From assembly GCF_030848505.1 (NCBI RefSeq), contig NZ_JAVDDU010000003.1, forward strand, positions 62,001 through 126,000: 64,000 nucleotides of DNA. The letters are read 5' to 3'. The notes beneath the pieces were generated by a model, which had not been told where the DNA came from, searched no databases, and was given only the letters and a program-made list of their open reading frames with translations. The DNA is from Marinimicrobium hydrolyticum. Its GTDB lineage: Bacteria > Pseudomonadota > Gammaproteobacteria > Pseudomonadales > Cellvibrionaceae. Every line of letters begins with the position of its first letter. The first letter of the stretch is position 1. This document shows positions 9,085-18,406 of the stretch, one piece after another. The position numbers and the translations under genes were made by a program.

Positions 9085-9113
9085 TTGACAGATTTTTCAG
9101 ACGACGCCAAAAT
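9085..9113 (+). promoter_or_regulatory. Possible promoter of the comF-family gene
   Basis: TTGACA (9085-9090), a 17-base spacer and a weak CAAAAT (9108-9113), 52 bases before the chosen ATG. The -35 is perfect and the -10 poor, so the call is tentative. Confidence 0.4.
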
Positions 9114-9164
9114 GTGCCTGTGACTGCCAAGGACGCTACAAGCTCACTGCACAAAAGGATTTTT

Positions 9165-9917
9165 ATGCCGATCATCGACCTTACCTCTTTAACCCGCACC
9201 TTCAGCGCCATGGGCAACGCGCTTTTGCCCTGCCACTGTGTGTTGTGCGATGCACCCCTGAGCGGGGAGCTGCTGTGCCATGATTGCCAATTGGCCTTGC
9301 CCTATCTGCGCGGACACACGTGCGAAAGTTGTGCCCTTCCCCTGACCACCCAAAGCCGCTTTTGCGGGCACTGCCTGCAAAACCCGCCTGCCTTTAGTCG
9401 CAGCTTGATCCCCTTTCGCTACGGATTTCCCATCGACAGTATGATTCATCGTTTTAAGTATCGGCGTCATCTGACTCAAGGCCGAACCTTGTCTCGGCTC
9501 TTAGCGGATCATTTGCAGCATAGCTATGACCAGCAACCCGACCTGAATTTGCCCGAGGTCATTGTGCCAGTGCCACTGCACTGGTCGAGGCGATGGTTGC
9601 GCGGCTTTAACCAGACTGAGGCACTTGGATGGGATCTCGCCCGTGACTTGAACATCCCCCTTGCCACGCGCCTTTGCCGTCGCCGCCAACGCACACCGCC
9701 CCAGCGTGGCCTAAGCCGAAAAGAGCGGCAAAAGAACCTGCGCCAGGCGTTTTCAGTGACCCGAAGAGGAAGAGGGGCATTTGAAGGAAGGTGCGTGGCG
9801 CTGCTGGATGATGTCGTCACCACCACCAGCACCACCCGGGCACTCAGCAAGTTACTTATGGAGGCAGGCGCCGCCGAAGTTCACGTCTGGGCGCTAGCCC
9901 GCACGCCCGACCGATAA
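9165..9917 (+). CDS. comF: ComF-family phosphoribosyltransferase-like protein
   Basis: A 250-residue protein with an N-terminal zinc ribbon made of paired cysteines (CHCVLCD, CHDC, CESC, CGHC, residues about 20-85). A type I phosphoribosyltransferase fold follows, with VPVPLHWSRRWLRGFNQTE and the PRPP-loop-like VALLDDVVTTTSTTRALS. ComF proteins act with the DNA-uptake machinery in naturally competent bacteria, but the biochemical activity is unclear. The frame is open from 9066, but the ATG at 9165 has AAAAGGA six bases upstream. It is divergent from the biotin operon, as in many gammaproteobacteria. Confidence 0.85.
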   Translation: MPIIDLTSLTRTFSAMGNALLPCHCVLCDAPLSGELLCHDCQLALPYLRGHTCESCALPLTTQSRFCGHCLQNPPAFSRSLIPFRYGFPIDSMIHRFKYRRHLTQGRTLSRLLADHLQHSYDQQPDLNLPEVIVPVPLHWSRRWLRGFNQTEALGWDLARDLNIPLATRLCRRRQRTPPQRGLSRKERQKNLRQAFSVTRRGRGAFEGRCVALLDDVVTTTSTTRALSKLLMEAGAAEVHVWALARTPDR

Positions 9918-9929
9918 GCAACCTTGTTT

Positions 9930-10301
9930 TTACTCTGGCTTACATTCCGTGTCGGCCAGCATCTGATGCTGGCCGCTGTCTTTGTGTACCAGAATACAGG
10001 CGCCGCCCTGAAACAACAGCTGGAAATGCTCCGGCTGATCCAGTCGGCGCCCCTGTCGATGCATGTTTTCATCCGCCCGGTAATGGGATTGCTCCAATAT
10101 CAACACGCTGGACTCGGTCAACGCATTCGGCGCCAACAGTACATCCACCCCATCCAAAGCATTGCTCACCGCTTCGGAAAGCGCCGCTCGGCTGTCAGCG
10201 TCGGGCTCCACGATCAGCCCCGGCACAGGATCCAGGTCAGTTGTTTGACAGCCGCTGAGAGCGCCCATGAGCGCTACCACCCCAATAAATCTGCGCATCA
10301 T
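9930..10301 (-). CDS. Small lipoprotein of unknown function
   Basis: A 123-residue protein with a lipoprotein signal (MMRRFIGVVALMGALSGC, lipobox LSGC, Cys18), so probably anchored in the outer membrane. The mature part contains a short acidic stretch (EPDADSRAALSEAVSNALDG) and a C-terminal domain ending GGACILVHKDSGQHQMLADTEC. I do not recognise the family. Its ATG overlaps the stop of the upstream S41 protease gene (TAATG), so the two are translationally coupled and likely work together. Confidence 0.7.
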   Translation of the reverse strand: MMRRFIGVVALMGALSGCQTTDLDPVPGLIVEPDADSRAALSEAVSNALDGVDVLLAPNALTESSVLILEQSHYRADENMHRQGRRLDQPEHFQLLFQGGACILVHKDSGQHQMLADTECKPE

Positions 10302-11887
10302 TAATCTCCTGTCATGATTCGATTTTGCAGCGCTGGAGAGCGAGGAATATACCCATCCTCTACCGGGGCCACTGTGCCTTTCATGCTAGCACCGGATCCC
10401 CCGGAAAGGGTAGGGCAGGTCTCGCTCTCCCGGTACTGAAGGGCGGCCGCAAGGCGCCACTCCTCAGGATCGCCCAACTGGCGTCTCAAGTCGTCGCGGA
10501 CACTACAACCGGGCAGCGATACCGCGCCCGGGGCTCCCGAGCCCGGGGCAAAGCCTTCGCTGTAATCTCCAAATCCTTTTTCGTTCTCACCCCGAAACTG
10601 GGTCATGGCGTAAGTGGTGCCACAGTTGTCTTGCGCATAGAAACCATAGGGTTTACCACAGGTGGTGGCGCCAATCAAAATGACGTCCACGTCGACGCCG
10701 CGCAAACCGTTGATGATGGCTTCGCTGGCCGAGCAGGTATTGGAACCAGAAATCACATACACGCGCGACAACTGCAAGCTCGGCAAGGGTTCACCCGCTG
10801 GTGCCGACAAGCCGACAGTTTCCGAATAAAAATTCATGGGCCTAATAGGTTGGTCGGTGACCGGATTCACGTCCGGGTGCTTATCGTTGAAACTCAACTT
10901 CTCAAAGACTTTTCCGTCCGTAAGACGAGTGTCTGCGATCATATAAGACAATTGACTTGCGATCGCCAGGTAACCGCCGCCGTTGTATCGCAGGTCCAAG
11001 ATCAAATCCATCACCTCTCCTTCGAGGGAGGTGATAGCATCCACCAAGGCTTGCTCCGACACTGCCGTGTGATCGTTAAATAACAGGTAACCAACTGTGC
11101 CAGATTCAGTCTCGAACGTTTTGACTATCGGAACAGGGGAAGACGTAATAGCCTCCGCCGTGAGGTCCGCGTTCAGGTTGCCGTCAAATTTCAATTCGTA
11201 GTTATCGCCGGCTTGGGCCGGGTATAAGCCCGCATTGATGATTGCCAAAGCGGCAGTATTATTGTTGTGAACCACATCCAAACCATTCACAGCGGTTAGC
11301 TTTTGGCCACGTTTAACGCCCGCCTCGTCAGCAGGAGACCCAGGCTCCACGTAGACCACTTGGATATCTCGAGGCGGTGTGGGGGAGTGAATGGCCCATT
11401 GAATACCGTAACCAACCGATACCCCGGATTGCGCCATGGCCTGATATTCATGGGTGGGCATAGTAAAGCGAAAGTCATCCTTACTCCGCCCGGATTCGGT
11501 TCTTTCGGTAGTGCGCAAAAGGCGGAAATAAGATTCCGTTTCCGTGTAGAGCCCCGGATCGCGATCCAACACCTCGTCGTACCAAAGGTAAGTATCGTTA
11601 ACCCAGGAGCGCAACCAATTGTTTTCATCCAGGATGGATCCGGCACGGTCCGGGTAGTTAGAGCCGGTACGCGGATCTGCGCACCGGTGGGCAAACTGAT
11701 CGGCGGGCAAAAACTCTCCCTTCACCCAGCCTTCGCCCTCCGAAGAACTGCGATTTATATCTCGCGGGGAGCCGTCATTACCGCCACCACAGGCGCTCAG
11801 GCTCAGCGCCACAGCTAAGCACAGACCGGCGGCGGACTGACTGGTATTGGTGGCTTTCTCCAGAGGGATGTGTGTGCGAAGGGTCAT
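10301..11887 (-). CDS. S41-family peptidase lipoprotein (C-terminal-processing-protease type)
   Basis: A 528-residue lipoprotein (lipobox LSAC, Cys33, followed by GGGNDG). A helical N-terminal domain has the family motif WLRSWVNDTYLWYDE near 91-105. It is followed by a PDZ domain (about 150-245; VEPGSPADEAGVKRGQKLTAVNG) and the S41 core with DLILDLRYNGGG near 294-305. The likely catalytic pair is Ser386 (SNTCSASE) and Lys412 (ATTCGKPYG). Such proteases cleave periplasmic protein tails; the substrate here is unknown. The extra cysteines near the active site (C385, C410, C422) are unusual. Coupled to the small lipoprotein downstream. Confidence 0.88.
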   Translation of the reverse strand: MTLRTHIPLEKATNTSQSAAGLCLAVALSLSACGGGNDGSPRDINRSSSEGEGWVKGEFLPADQFAHRCADPRTGSNYPDRAGSILDENNWLRSWVNDTYLWYDEVLDRDPGLYTETESYFRLLRTTERTESGRSKDDFRFTMPTHEYQAMAQSGVSVGYGIQWAIHSPTPPRDIQVVYVEPGSPADEAGVKRGQKLTAVNGLDVVHNNNTAALAIINAGLYPAQAGDNYELKFDGNLNADLTAEAITSSPVPIVKTFETESGTVGYLLFNDHTAVSEQALVDAITSLEGEVMDLILDLRYNGGGYLAIASQLSYMIADTRLTDGKVFEKLSFNDKHPDVNPVTDQPIRPMNFYSETVGLSAPAGEPLPSLQLSRVYVISGSNTCSASEAIINGLRGVDVDVILIGATTCGKPYGFYAQDNCGTTYAMTQFRGENEKGFGDYSEGFAPGSGAPGAVSLPGCSVRDDLRRQLGDPEEWRLAAALQYRESETCPTLSGGSGASMKGTVAPVEDGYIPRSPALQNRIMTGD

Positions 11888-12074
11888 AGGCGCTCCTCAA
11901 ATTGTTATTTGTAGACTTCCCTGAACAGCGTCAGTAGCGACGCTGGCAACACATGATAGGCGGATTTGTGTCGCCTGTGAACGCCTGACCCGAGCAAAAT
12001 GTGAAGCTGCCCCCAAATAAGCGTTGGAAAGCGCTACAATGGATGCTTCGATATTTTACAGAGCGCGAGGGACT

Positions 12075-13064
12075 ATGACCGAATCAATGGCACATCCCTA
12101 TGAAGCCCTGACGCCGGATTTGGTGTTGGATGCAGTGGAAAGTGGTGGTTACGTATCTGACGCGCGCATCCTGGCTTTAAACAGCTATGAGAACCGAGTT
12201 TATCAGGTGGGCATCGAAGATGAGCAACCCCTGATTGCCAAATTTTACCGCCCTGAACGCTGGTCCAACGCACAGATCCAGGAAGAACACGACTTTACTC
12301 AGGCTCTGCTGGAGCTGGAAGTCTCGGTGGTTCCACCCCTGCCAGATGGGCAGGGCAAGACGCTGCGTGAATACGCTGGTTTTCGCTTCGCTCTTTATCC
12401 CCGCCAGGGCGGCCACGCCCCCAACCTGGACGATTTTGATCAGCTACTGTCCCTGGGTCGCGTCCTGGGCCGGATGCACGCCCTGGGCCGGGTACAACCC
12501 TTCTCCGAACGACCCGATTTGAGCATACAAAGTTACGCTCGGGAGAGTTATGATTTTTTGTTGTCCAGCGGCTTCATCCCGTCTTCACTGGAACAGTCCT
12601 ATAGCACCTTAGGCGCAGACCTGATCGACGCCTTGGAAACCGCCTTCGCGCACACTGACTACACCCCCATCCGCTTGCACGGAGACTGCCACCCGGGGAA
12701 TATTCTCTGGCGTGGCGATGCCCCGCATTTCGTGGATTTCGACGATGCTCGCAATGGCCCGGCGATACAGGATTTGTGGATGCTGTTGTCGGGAGAACGA
12801 GAGCAGCAGACGGCGCAAATTGCCGAAGTGCTTGAGGGGTATCAGGAGTTTTGCGATTTCAATTTTGCTGAACTGAAACTGATTGAAGCACTGCGAAGTC
12901 TACGCATCATGCATTACAGCGCTTGGCTGGCGCGCCGCTGGAGTGACCCGGCGTTTCCCAAGAGCTTTCCCTGGTTCAACACGGAGCGCTATTGGGGAGA
13001 ACATATTCTGGAGTTGCGTGAGCAGCTGGCGGCTCTGCAAGAGCCGCCGCTGGCCATCTTCTAG
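12075..13064 (+). CDS. srkA: Stress response serine/threonine kinase SrkA (YihE/RdoA)
   Basis: Cytoplasmic aminoglycoside-phosphotransferase-fold protein kinase implicated in the Cpx/envelope stress response and protection from stress-induced death. With the ATG at 12075 (MTESMAHPYEALTPD) the protein is 329 residues, against 328 in E. coli. Landmarks are LNSYENRVYQVG, KFYRPERWSNAQIQEEH, the catalytic loop LHGDCHPGNILWR, the metal-binding VDFDDARNGPAIQDLWMLL and the C-terminal RRWSDPAFPKSFPWF. The longer frame from 12024 is not supported by the family. Flanked by convergent hflC-like and divergent S41 genes; appears monocistronic. Confidence 0.93.
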   Translation: MTESMAHPYEALTPDLVLDAVESGGYVSDARILALNSYENRVYQVGIEDEQPLIAKFYRPERWSNAQIQEEHDFTQALLELEVSVVPPLPDGQGKTLREYAGFRFALYPRQGGHAPNLDDFDQLLSLGRVLGRMHALGRVQPFSERPDLSIQSYARESYDFLLSSGFIPSSLEQSYSTLGADLIDALETAFAHTDYTPIRLHGDCHPGNILWRGDAPHFVDFDDARNGPAIQDLWMLLSGEREQQTAQIAEVLEGYQEFCDFNFAELKLIEALRSLRIMHYSAWLARRWSDPAFPKSFPWFNTERYWGEHILELREQLAALQEPPLAIF

Positions 13065-13104
13065 CAAGGGAGCTGCTGGACTAGTTCAGAGGCTCCCAAG
13101 CTAT

Positions 13105-14046
13105 TTATTGCTTCTGATTTCTTTCCAGGTAACGGAATAAAACCGAATCGGCGCGAATCATGAGCGTGGCGTTGTCACCCAATGCCTGATAGGTATCCAA
13201 GGTGCGGATAAACGCAAAGAACTCTGGATCAGCCCCAAAAGCGTCCCCGTAAATACGGATTGCTTCGGCGTCGGCATCACCTCGGATTTCTTCCGCTTCC
13301 CGGGCGGCTTCGGAGTTGATACGGCGTAACTCCCGCTCCATTTCCCCGGTAATTTCCAGGCTACGCCCTTCCCCTTCCGCGCGGAACCGCGCCGCTATGG
13401 CCTGGCGCTCGGAAATCATGCGGTTCTCCACTTGCCGGCGCACCGAATCGATATAGTTGATGCGCTTAATACGCACATCGACCAACTCAATCCCCAGGTC
13501 TGGCATGAGGCGCGAGGCGCTTTGCAAAATTTCCGTTTCCAACCGCTCCCGGCCCAACTTCGGCCGTTGAGTCAAAGCAACGTCGTCCCGATCTTGCTCC
13601 ACTTCGTCTAACTCTTCCATGTCCACCTCCCAGTCTCCCGAGCGAACGATTTCCTCCAGCTCGGTGCCTGAAATAATGTCGCGTACCACTGAATCGATAA
13701 TGTCATCAAGCCGGTTTCGGCCACCGAATTCATCTCGCACGCTGCGCAAAAATTGCAGCGGATCGCTGATACGCCAGCGCGCAGTGGTATCCACTTGGAT
13801 AAACTCACGACCCAAGGTAGGAATCTGAGTGACGTCTCCATCCCAAATCAACAGGCGTCGATCGTAGTAACGCACTTCTTGAATAAACGGCTTTTTCCAA
13901 TGTAAGCCCGGCTCGCTGATTACCTCACCCTGAGGTTCACCAAACTGCACAATAATCGCCTGTTCGGCCTCATCCACAACAAACGCCGAAGAGAAAATGG
14001 TTACCACGATAAGGGCGCCTACAACCCCTGCAATTGCCGCTTTCAT
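13105..14046 (-). CDS. HflC-like SPFH/Band 7 membrane protein (paralogue)
   Basis: A 313-residue protein with one N-terminal transmembrane helix (residues 1-25), a Band 7 domain (EQAIIVQFGEPQGEVISEPG, then VDTTARWRISDPLQF), a coiled-coil region (RFRAEGEGRSLEITGEMERE) and the HflC signature DPEFFAFIRTLDTYQALG. HflC with HflK forms a periplasmic cage regulating the FtsH protease. This copy has an acidic insert (about residues 145-165, VDMEELDEVEQDRDD) absent from the canonical copy at 53763-54644. It overlaps the partner hflK-like gene by 4 bases. It may serve another FtsH complex or other proteins. Confidence 0.85.
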   Translation of the reverse strand: MKAAIAGVVGALIVVTIFSSAFVVDEAEQAIIVQFGEPQGEVISEPGLHWKKPFIQEVRYYDRRLLIWDGDVTQIPTLGREFIQVDTTARWRISDPLQFLRSVRDEFGGRNRLDDIIDSVVRDIISGTELEEIVRSGDWEVDMEELDEVEQDRDDVALTQRPKLGRERLETEILQSASRLMPDLGIELVDVRIKRINYIDSVRRQVENRMISERQAIAARFRAEGEGRSLEITGEMERELRRINSEAAREAEEIRGDADAEAIRIYGDAFGADPEFFAFIRTLDTYQALGDNATLMIRADSVLFRYLERNQKQ

Positions 14047-15068
14047 TGTGACACCCCCTTACGCGCATCATGAATATTCATCAAGGGCAGAGGGCCCACC
14101 TGGTTTTCCTGAATCATGATCACCTGGCCCACATTGGGCAGTACATTGGTCATGGTTTCCAGGTATAAGCGCGAACGGGTAACCTCGGGTACGGCGGCGT
14201 ACTCCCGCAACATAGCTCGGAAGCGTGCCGTCTCACCTTCGGCGCGGTTCACTCGCTCCGTGGCATAACCCTGAGCTTCGGCAATCAAGCGCTGGGCTTC
14301 GCCTTCGGCACGGGGGATTTGTTGGTTCGCCCGCTTGGTGGCTTCATTAATCATTCGCTCGCGCTCTTGGCGCGCCTCATTCACTTCATTGAAGGCTGGG
14401 CGCACGGCCTGAGGCGGCACCACGTCCTGCAACTCTACGGTAATGATGTGCAGGCCTGAGTTGTAGCGATTCATAATGTTCTGAATTTCGTCACGCACGC
14501 CATGAGCAATTTCCACCCGGCCCACGGTGAGGACTTCGGAACCCAAACGATTCCCAACGACCCGCCGCATCACCGATTCGGAAATATCCCGCAGGGTACG
14601 ATCCGGCTCGCGCTGTTGATAAAGGTACTTAATGGGATCCTGAATGCGGTACTGAACGACCCACTCCACATCAATGATGTTCAAATCACCGGTGAGCATG
14701 AGCGATTCGTCGGTAAAATCCCGCGCGGAGTATCTAGTGCGATCGCTACCGGTTTGGCTTTCAGTTCGAAAACCAAACTCCTGCTTCAGCACCCGCGCCG
14801 ACGCCACGCGCTGAACCTGATCAACACCAAAGGGAATCTTAAAGTGCAGTCCTGGATCGGTGATATCCACTACAGCACCCAAGCGTTTTACCACAGCCTG
14901 TTCCTCCGGCTGCACGGTATAAAAACTGGTCATCGCACCCCATAGCGCAATAACCGCCAAAGGAATCAGAACGATGGAGACGCGCGAGGGCAGTTTCTTA
15001 AACAGGGCCCGAAGATCGTCCTCCAGCCCCCTGCTATCAGATGATCCCTGCCAGGGATTCTTATTCAT
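14043..15068 (-). CDS. HflK-like SPFH/Band 7 membrane protein (paralogue)
   Basis: With the ATG at 15068 (MNKNPWQGSSDSRG) the protein is 341 residues. An excellent Shine-Dalgarno (AAGGAG) precedes it, and the 21-residue extension upstream is not family-like. It has a short Gly-poor cytoplasmic N-terminus, one transmembrane helix (about 30-50), a Band 7 domain (EQAVVKRLGAVVDITDPGLHFKIPFG) and the HflK markers PPQAVRPAFNEVNEARQERER, IPRAEGEAQRLI and RSRLYLETM. It lacks the long Gly-rich N-terminus of the canonical hflK at 54644-55810. First gene of a two-gene operon with the hflC-like gene. Confidence 0.85.
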   Translation of the reverse strand: MNKNPWQGSSDSRGLEDDLRALFKKLPSRVSIVLIPLAVIALWGAMTSFYTVQPEEQAVVKRLGAVVDITDPGLHFKIPFGVDQVQRVASARVLKQEFGFRTESQTGSDRTRYSARDFTDESLMLTGDLNIIDVEWVVQYRIQDPIKYLYQQREPDRTLRDISESVMRRVVGNRLGSEVLTVGRVEIAHGVRDEIQNIMNRYNSGLHIITVELQDVVPPQAVRPAFNEVNEARQERERMINEATKRANQQIPRAEGEAQRLIAEAQGYATERVNRAEGETARFRAMLREYAAVPEVTRSRLYLETMTNVLPNVGQVIMIQENQVGPLPLMNIHDARKGVSQ

Positions 15069-15247
15069 GATTACTCTCCTTGAGCAAAAAACCGGAGGAT
15101 TATGCCGGCCGCAAGATCGGAACACTCTCACTCACGCAAACAAATCCTCGGGTTTGCGAACTCTCGAGCGGAGGCCAGCGGGCCACGATAGCAGAAAGAT
15201 ATTTTGGGCGCCATGAACGCTTAGTGACTGAGCATCAAAAACGGGGG

Positions 15248-15976
15248 TTACGCGGTAAGGATCGGGCCATCGGTGAGTATTTCGTCCACCCCGGCCTTCA
15301 AGGCCAAGCGCGTATCGGCTTCAGTCGCTGGCAAATAAGCCAATACATTGGCGCCATGGCGCCGATAGCGAGACAAGATAGAGGGCTGCATAAGATTTAT
15401 GCCGCCGATTCGTGGCGGCAGGGAATAACTAACTCCGGGCTCAATGCCTGCTAACGACGGCATTCCCAGTGCGCAGGCGATACCGGCTCGGCGACACTGC
15501 TCCACGCGTGCCATGCACCTGGCCGCTGGCTGATACCGAAGCAGGTAGTCCTGATGACTTTTGTCCCAGAACAAAAAGCGCACGCGTTGACTAAAAAAAT
15601 CTCTGTAGCCAGGTTGGCGCCACCAATGCAGCAAGGTATCGATGGTGCGTAAGGCCGACTCGGGCTTGATATCAAATATCCAGTGGCTCTGTGTAAATTC
15701 CTCTAGAAACTGATCAAAGAACACCAGCCGCGCCTTTCCGCGCAGTTGCACCTGCTCTAGCAACAGGCGCGGGCTCGCTTCGATGCGATGCGTCGTGCCA
15801 CTCAAACGCTCGAGCGTGGCGTCATGCGCCAAAACAATATGGCCGTCAGCCGTGGTGCGCAGATCGGTTTCCAAATGCAAAAAACCCAGTGAGCGAGCCA
15901 CACGAAACGCTTCCGCCGTGTTTTCCTCGGCTTCCAGGCAGTAACCCCGGTGACTGATCCAGATGGGAGAAGCCAT
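15248..15976 (-). CDS. Glycerophosphodiester phosphodiesterase-family protein
   Basis: A 242-residue TIM-barrel protein starting MASPIWISHRGYCLEAEENT. It has the GDPD catalytic pair HRGY...EENT, metal-binding LETDLRTTADGHIVLAHDATLERLSG, and IFDIKPES. The family hydrolyses glycerophosphodiesters to glycerol-3-phosphate and an alcohol. The frame is open to 16015, but GAGGT precedes the ATG at 15976. No signal peptide, so cytoplasmic (UgpQ-like). It is divergent from cls, which makes phospholipid, so a lipid-turnover link is plausible. Confidence 0.88.
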   Translation of the reverse strand: MASPIWISHRGYCLEAEENTAEAFRVARSLGFLHLETDLRTTADGHIVLAHDATLERLSGTTHRIEASPRLLLEQVQLRGKARLVFFDQFLEEFTQSHWIFDIKPESALRTIDTLLHWWRQPGYRDFFSQRVRFLFWDKSHQDYLLRYQPAARCMARVEQCRRAGIACALGMPSLAGIEPGVSYSLPPRIGGINLMQPSILSRYRRHGANVLAYLPATEADTRLALKAGVDEILTDGPILTA

Positions 15977-16073
15977 AAGCTGCACCTCAGATGACATTCG
16001 CGTAATAAGGGCCATTTTCCGGTACTATGGCAGTTACAACAACCGCCTAAGAGCCAGAACCGTCAACCCGCTC

Positions 16074-17501
16074 ATGTATTATTGGTTAATCGTACTATTT
16101 CACTTGGTGGTGATGCCCATAGCCGCCCTTCACGTACTAGTCAGCAAACGCGATCACCGCGCAGCGCTGGGCTGGATTGGCGTCATTGTGATTTTTCCTG
16201 TTGCCGGCCCAGTCATTTACTTTGTGTTCGGGATTAATCGGGTGCGCACCAAGGCCCGTTTGTTTGCCGGCCGGCATTTGCCGGTGATGCACTTTGGTTA
16301 TGAGCGCGCCACCCGGGAGCCCGGTGACGACCATGATCCAATGGCAAGCCACGTAGATCCTCCCTATCTGGCCGAGATTGGCGCGCGTGCGACCGGGCGC
16401 CGGCTATCCGCCAACAACCAGATTACCCCCTTCATCAATGGCGAGCAGTTTTTTCCGCGTCTTATCCAAGTCATCGATGAAGCCAAGGAATACATTCTTC
16501 TGTCCAGCTACCTGTTTTCTCCGAGCGGTGTGGGCGGTGAGGTCATTAACGCATTGAGCCGGGCAGCGGCGCGCGGCGTCACGGTGCGTGTACTGATCGA
16601 CGGCATCGGCGCCTGGTACTCACTCCAGGGGGCGATTCAACCGCTGCGCAGAGCCGGCGTAAAGGTACGCCTTTTCAGACCCCCCGGCCTCTTACCGCCG
16701 AGCCTGGACATCAATCTGCGTAATCACCGCAAAATTGTTGTGGTGGACCATCAAATCGGTTTTTTCGGCGGGATCAATATTGACCAAAGACACATGGTGA
16801 ATGACCCGAACAACCGCCACATCACAGAAGATGTCCACTTCGAGGCTCGGGGGCCGGTGGTGCACGATTTACACCGCTCGTTTGCCGATGACTGGCTGCT
16901 GATCACCCGCACACCTCTGGACTCTCCGCTCGACCCTGCAGAGCCCGCCGGCACCAGCTATTGCCGAGTCATTGACGATGGCCCGGGCGATAACCTCTCG
17001 CACCTCTCCATGACGTTATCCACCGTCTTTACCGCTGCGCGTGAACACATCACCATCCTGATGCCTTACTTTCTCCCCAACCAGGAGATGACCGCCGCGC
17101 TGCAGTCGGCCAGCCTCAGGGGCGTTAAAGTACAGGTGGTGCTACCGGAGCGAAGCAACCTGCGTTTCGTGGATTGGGCCACCCGCAATATGTTGTGGGA
17201 ACTGTTGCTATGGGACGTGGAGGTTTACTACAAGCCCGCCCCTTTCGCGCACACCAAACTGGTGGTGGTGGATGACCACTATGTGCTGGGCGGTTCTGCG
17301 AATCTGGATGCGCGCAGTTTGCGACTGAATTACGAGCTGGGCGTGGAAGTGTTCGACGCTCCCTTGGCGGAGTATCTTCATCAGCACATTCAGGCGGCCA
17401 TCGACGTAAGCACACGGGTGACACTTGAGCGGCTGGACCAGCGGCCCTTCTGGCAGCGAGTAAGAGATGCGTTCTTCTGGCTGTTTTCCAGCTACCTCTA
17501 A
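16074..17501 (+). CDS. cls: Cardiolipin synthase (phospholipase D type)
   Basis: Joins two phosphatidylglycerols to cardiolipin and glycerol at the inner membrane. From the ATG at 16074 (MYYWLIVLFHLV) the protein is 475 residues, with two N-terminal transmembrane helices (about 1-23 and 33-53). Two HKD phosphatidyl-transfer motifs follow: H218-K220-D225 (NHRKIVVVDHQIGFFGG) and H393-K395-D400 (HTKLVVVDDHYVLGGSANLD). The upstream extension to 15963 would overlap the divergent GDPD gene and lacks family similarity. Confidence 0.93.
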   Translation: MYYWLIVLFHLVVMPIAALHVLVSKRDHRAALGWIGVIVIFPVAGPVIYFVFGINRVRTKARLFAGRHLPVMHFGYERATREPGDDHDPMASHVDPPYLAEIGARATGRRLSANNQITPFINGEQFFPRLIQVIDEAKEYILLSSYLFSPSGVGGEVINALSRAAARGVTVRVLIDGIGAWYSLQGAIQPLRRAGVKVRLFRPPGLLPPSLDINLRNHRKIVVVDHQIGFFGGINIDQRHMVNDPNNRHITEDVHFEARGPVVHDLHRSFADDWLLITRTPLDSPLDPAEPAGTSYCRVIDDGPGDNLSHLSMTLSTVFTAAREHITILMPYFLPNQEMTAALQSASLRGVKVQVVLPERSNLRFVDWATRNMLWELLLWDVEVYYKPAPFAHTKLVVVDDHYVLGGSANLDARSLRLNYELGVEVFDAPLAEYLHQHIQAAIDVSTRVTLERLDQRPFWQRVRDAFFWLFSSYL

Positions 17502-17596
17502 CAGAGCGCCAACACGTACGCATTGGCAAGCGGGGGTAGAAATTGTCGCCCTCAAGCCCAATAATAGCCCCACTTTTTACCGGCCTGGTGAACCTT

Positions 17597-18406
17597 ATGA
17601 GCGCCCATCCCGTCCCCATCAGCAGCGATCCCATTTGGGAATCCATTCGTCTGAACGCCTTGAAACAAGCCGACGGCGAACCGGTCCTGGCAAGCTTCCT
17701 GTACACCACCATTCTCAATCACGGCACTCTGGAGGCAGCGCTCAGCTATCACCTGGCCAATAAGCTGGACAGCCCGGCCATGCCGGCCATGCTGGTACGG
17801 GAAGTCATTGAGCAAGCCCTGGAGGACGAACCGACCATCGGCCGGGCGGTTCGAGCTGACCTACGCGCCATTAATGAACGCGATTCAGCCTGCTGTTCGG
17901 CAACCACACCGTTTCTGTATTTCAAGGGCTTTCATGCTTTGCAGGCGTACCGAGTGGCGCACTGGCTTTGGCAGCGCGGTCGGCGCTCCCTGGCGTTGTT
18001 TCTGCAGAATCAAATCTCCGTCGTCTTCGCCGTGGACATTCACCCAGCGGCCCGCATCGGCGAAGGCATTATGTTCGATCACGCTACCGGGATCGTCATT
18101 GGCGAAACGGCCGTGGTGGAGAACGATGTGTCAATCATGCAGTCTGTAACCCTGGGCGGCACCGGCAAAGAAGGCGGTGACCGCCACCCAAAGGTCCGCG
18201 AAGGTGTGCTGATTGGCGCGGGCGCCAAAGTCCTCGGTAACATCGAAATCGGAGCCTGCTCAACAGTCGGTGCCGGTAGCGTGGTTTTAAAATCGGTGCC
18301 TCCGCGCAAAATCGTCGCGGGCGTACCTGCTCAAGTGGTCGGTGAGAGCCGTTGTTCGCAACCGTCTCGTACCATGGACCACCGCATTGGAGATTCTCAT
18401 GAATAA
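17597..18406 (+). CDS. cysE: Serine O-acetyltransferase
   Basis: Makes O-acetylserine from serine and acetyl-CoA, the first step of cysteine synthesis. From the ATG at 17597 the protein is 269 residues (E. coli 273). It has an N-terminal helical SATase domain (DPIWESIRLNALKQADGEPVL, ALSYHLANKL) and a left-handed beta-helix of hexapeptide repeats with catalytic residues in DIHPAARIGEGIMFDHATGI and GGTGKEGGDRHPKV. The C-terminus ends in Glu (GDSHE), not the Ile that inserts into the CysK active site in the cysteine synthase complex, so that complex may not form. It overlaps the DUF411 gene by 8 bases. Confidence 0.93.
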   Translation: MSAHPVPISSDPIWESIRLNALKQADGEPVLASFLYTTILNHGTLEAALSYHLANKLDSPAMPAMLVREVIEQALEDEPTIGRAVRADLRAINERDSACCSATTPFLYFKGFHALQAYRVAHWLWQRGRRSLALFLQNQISVVFAVDIHPAARIGEGIMFDHATGIVIGETAVVENDVSIMQSVTLGGTGKEGGDRHPKVREGVLIGAGAKVLGNIEIGACSTVGAGSVVLKSVPPRKIVAGVPAQVVGESRCSQPSRTMDHRIGDSHE

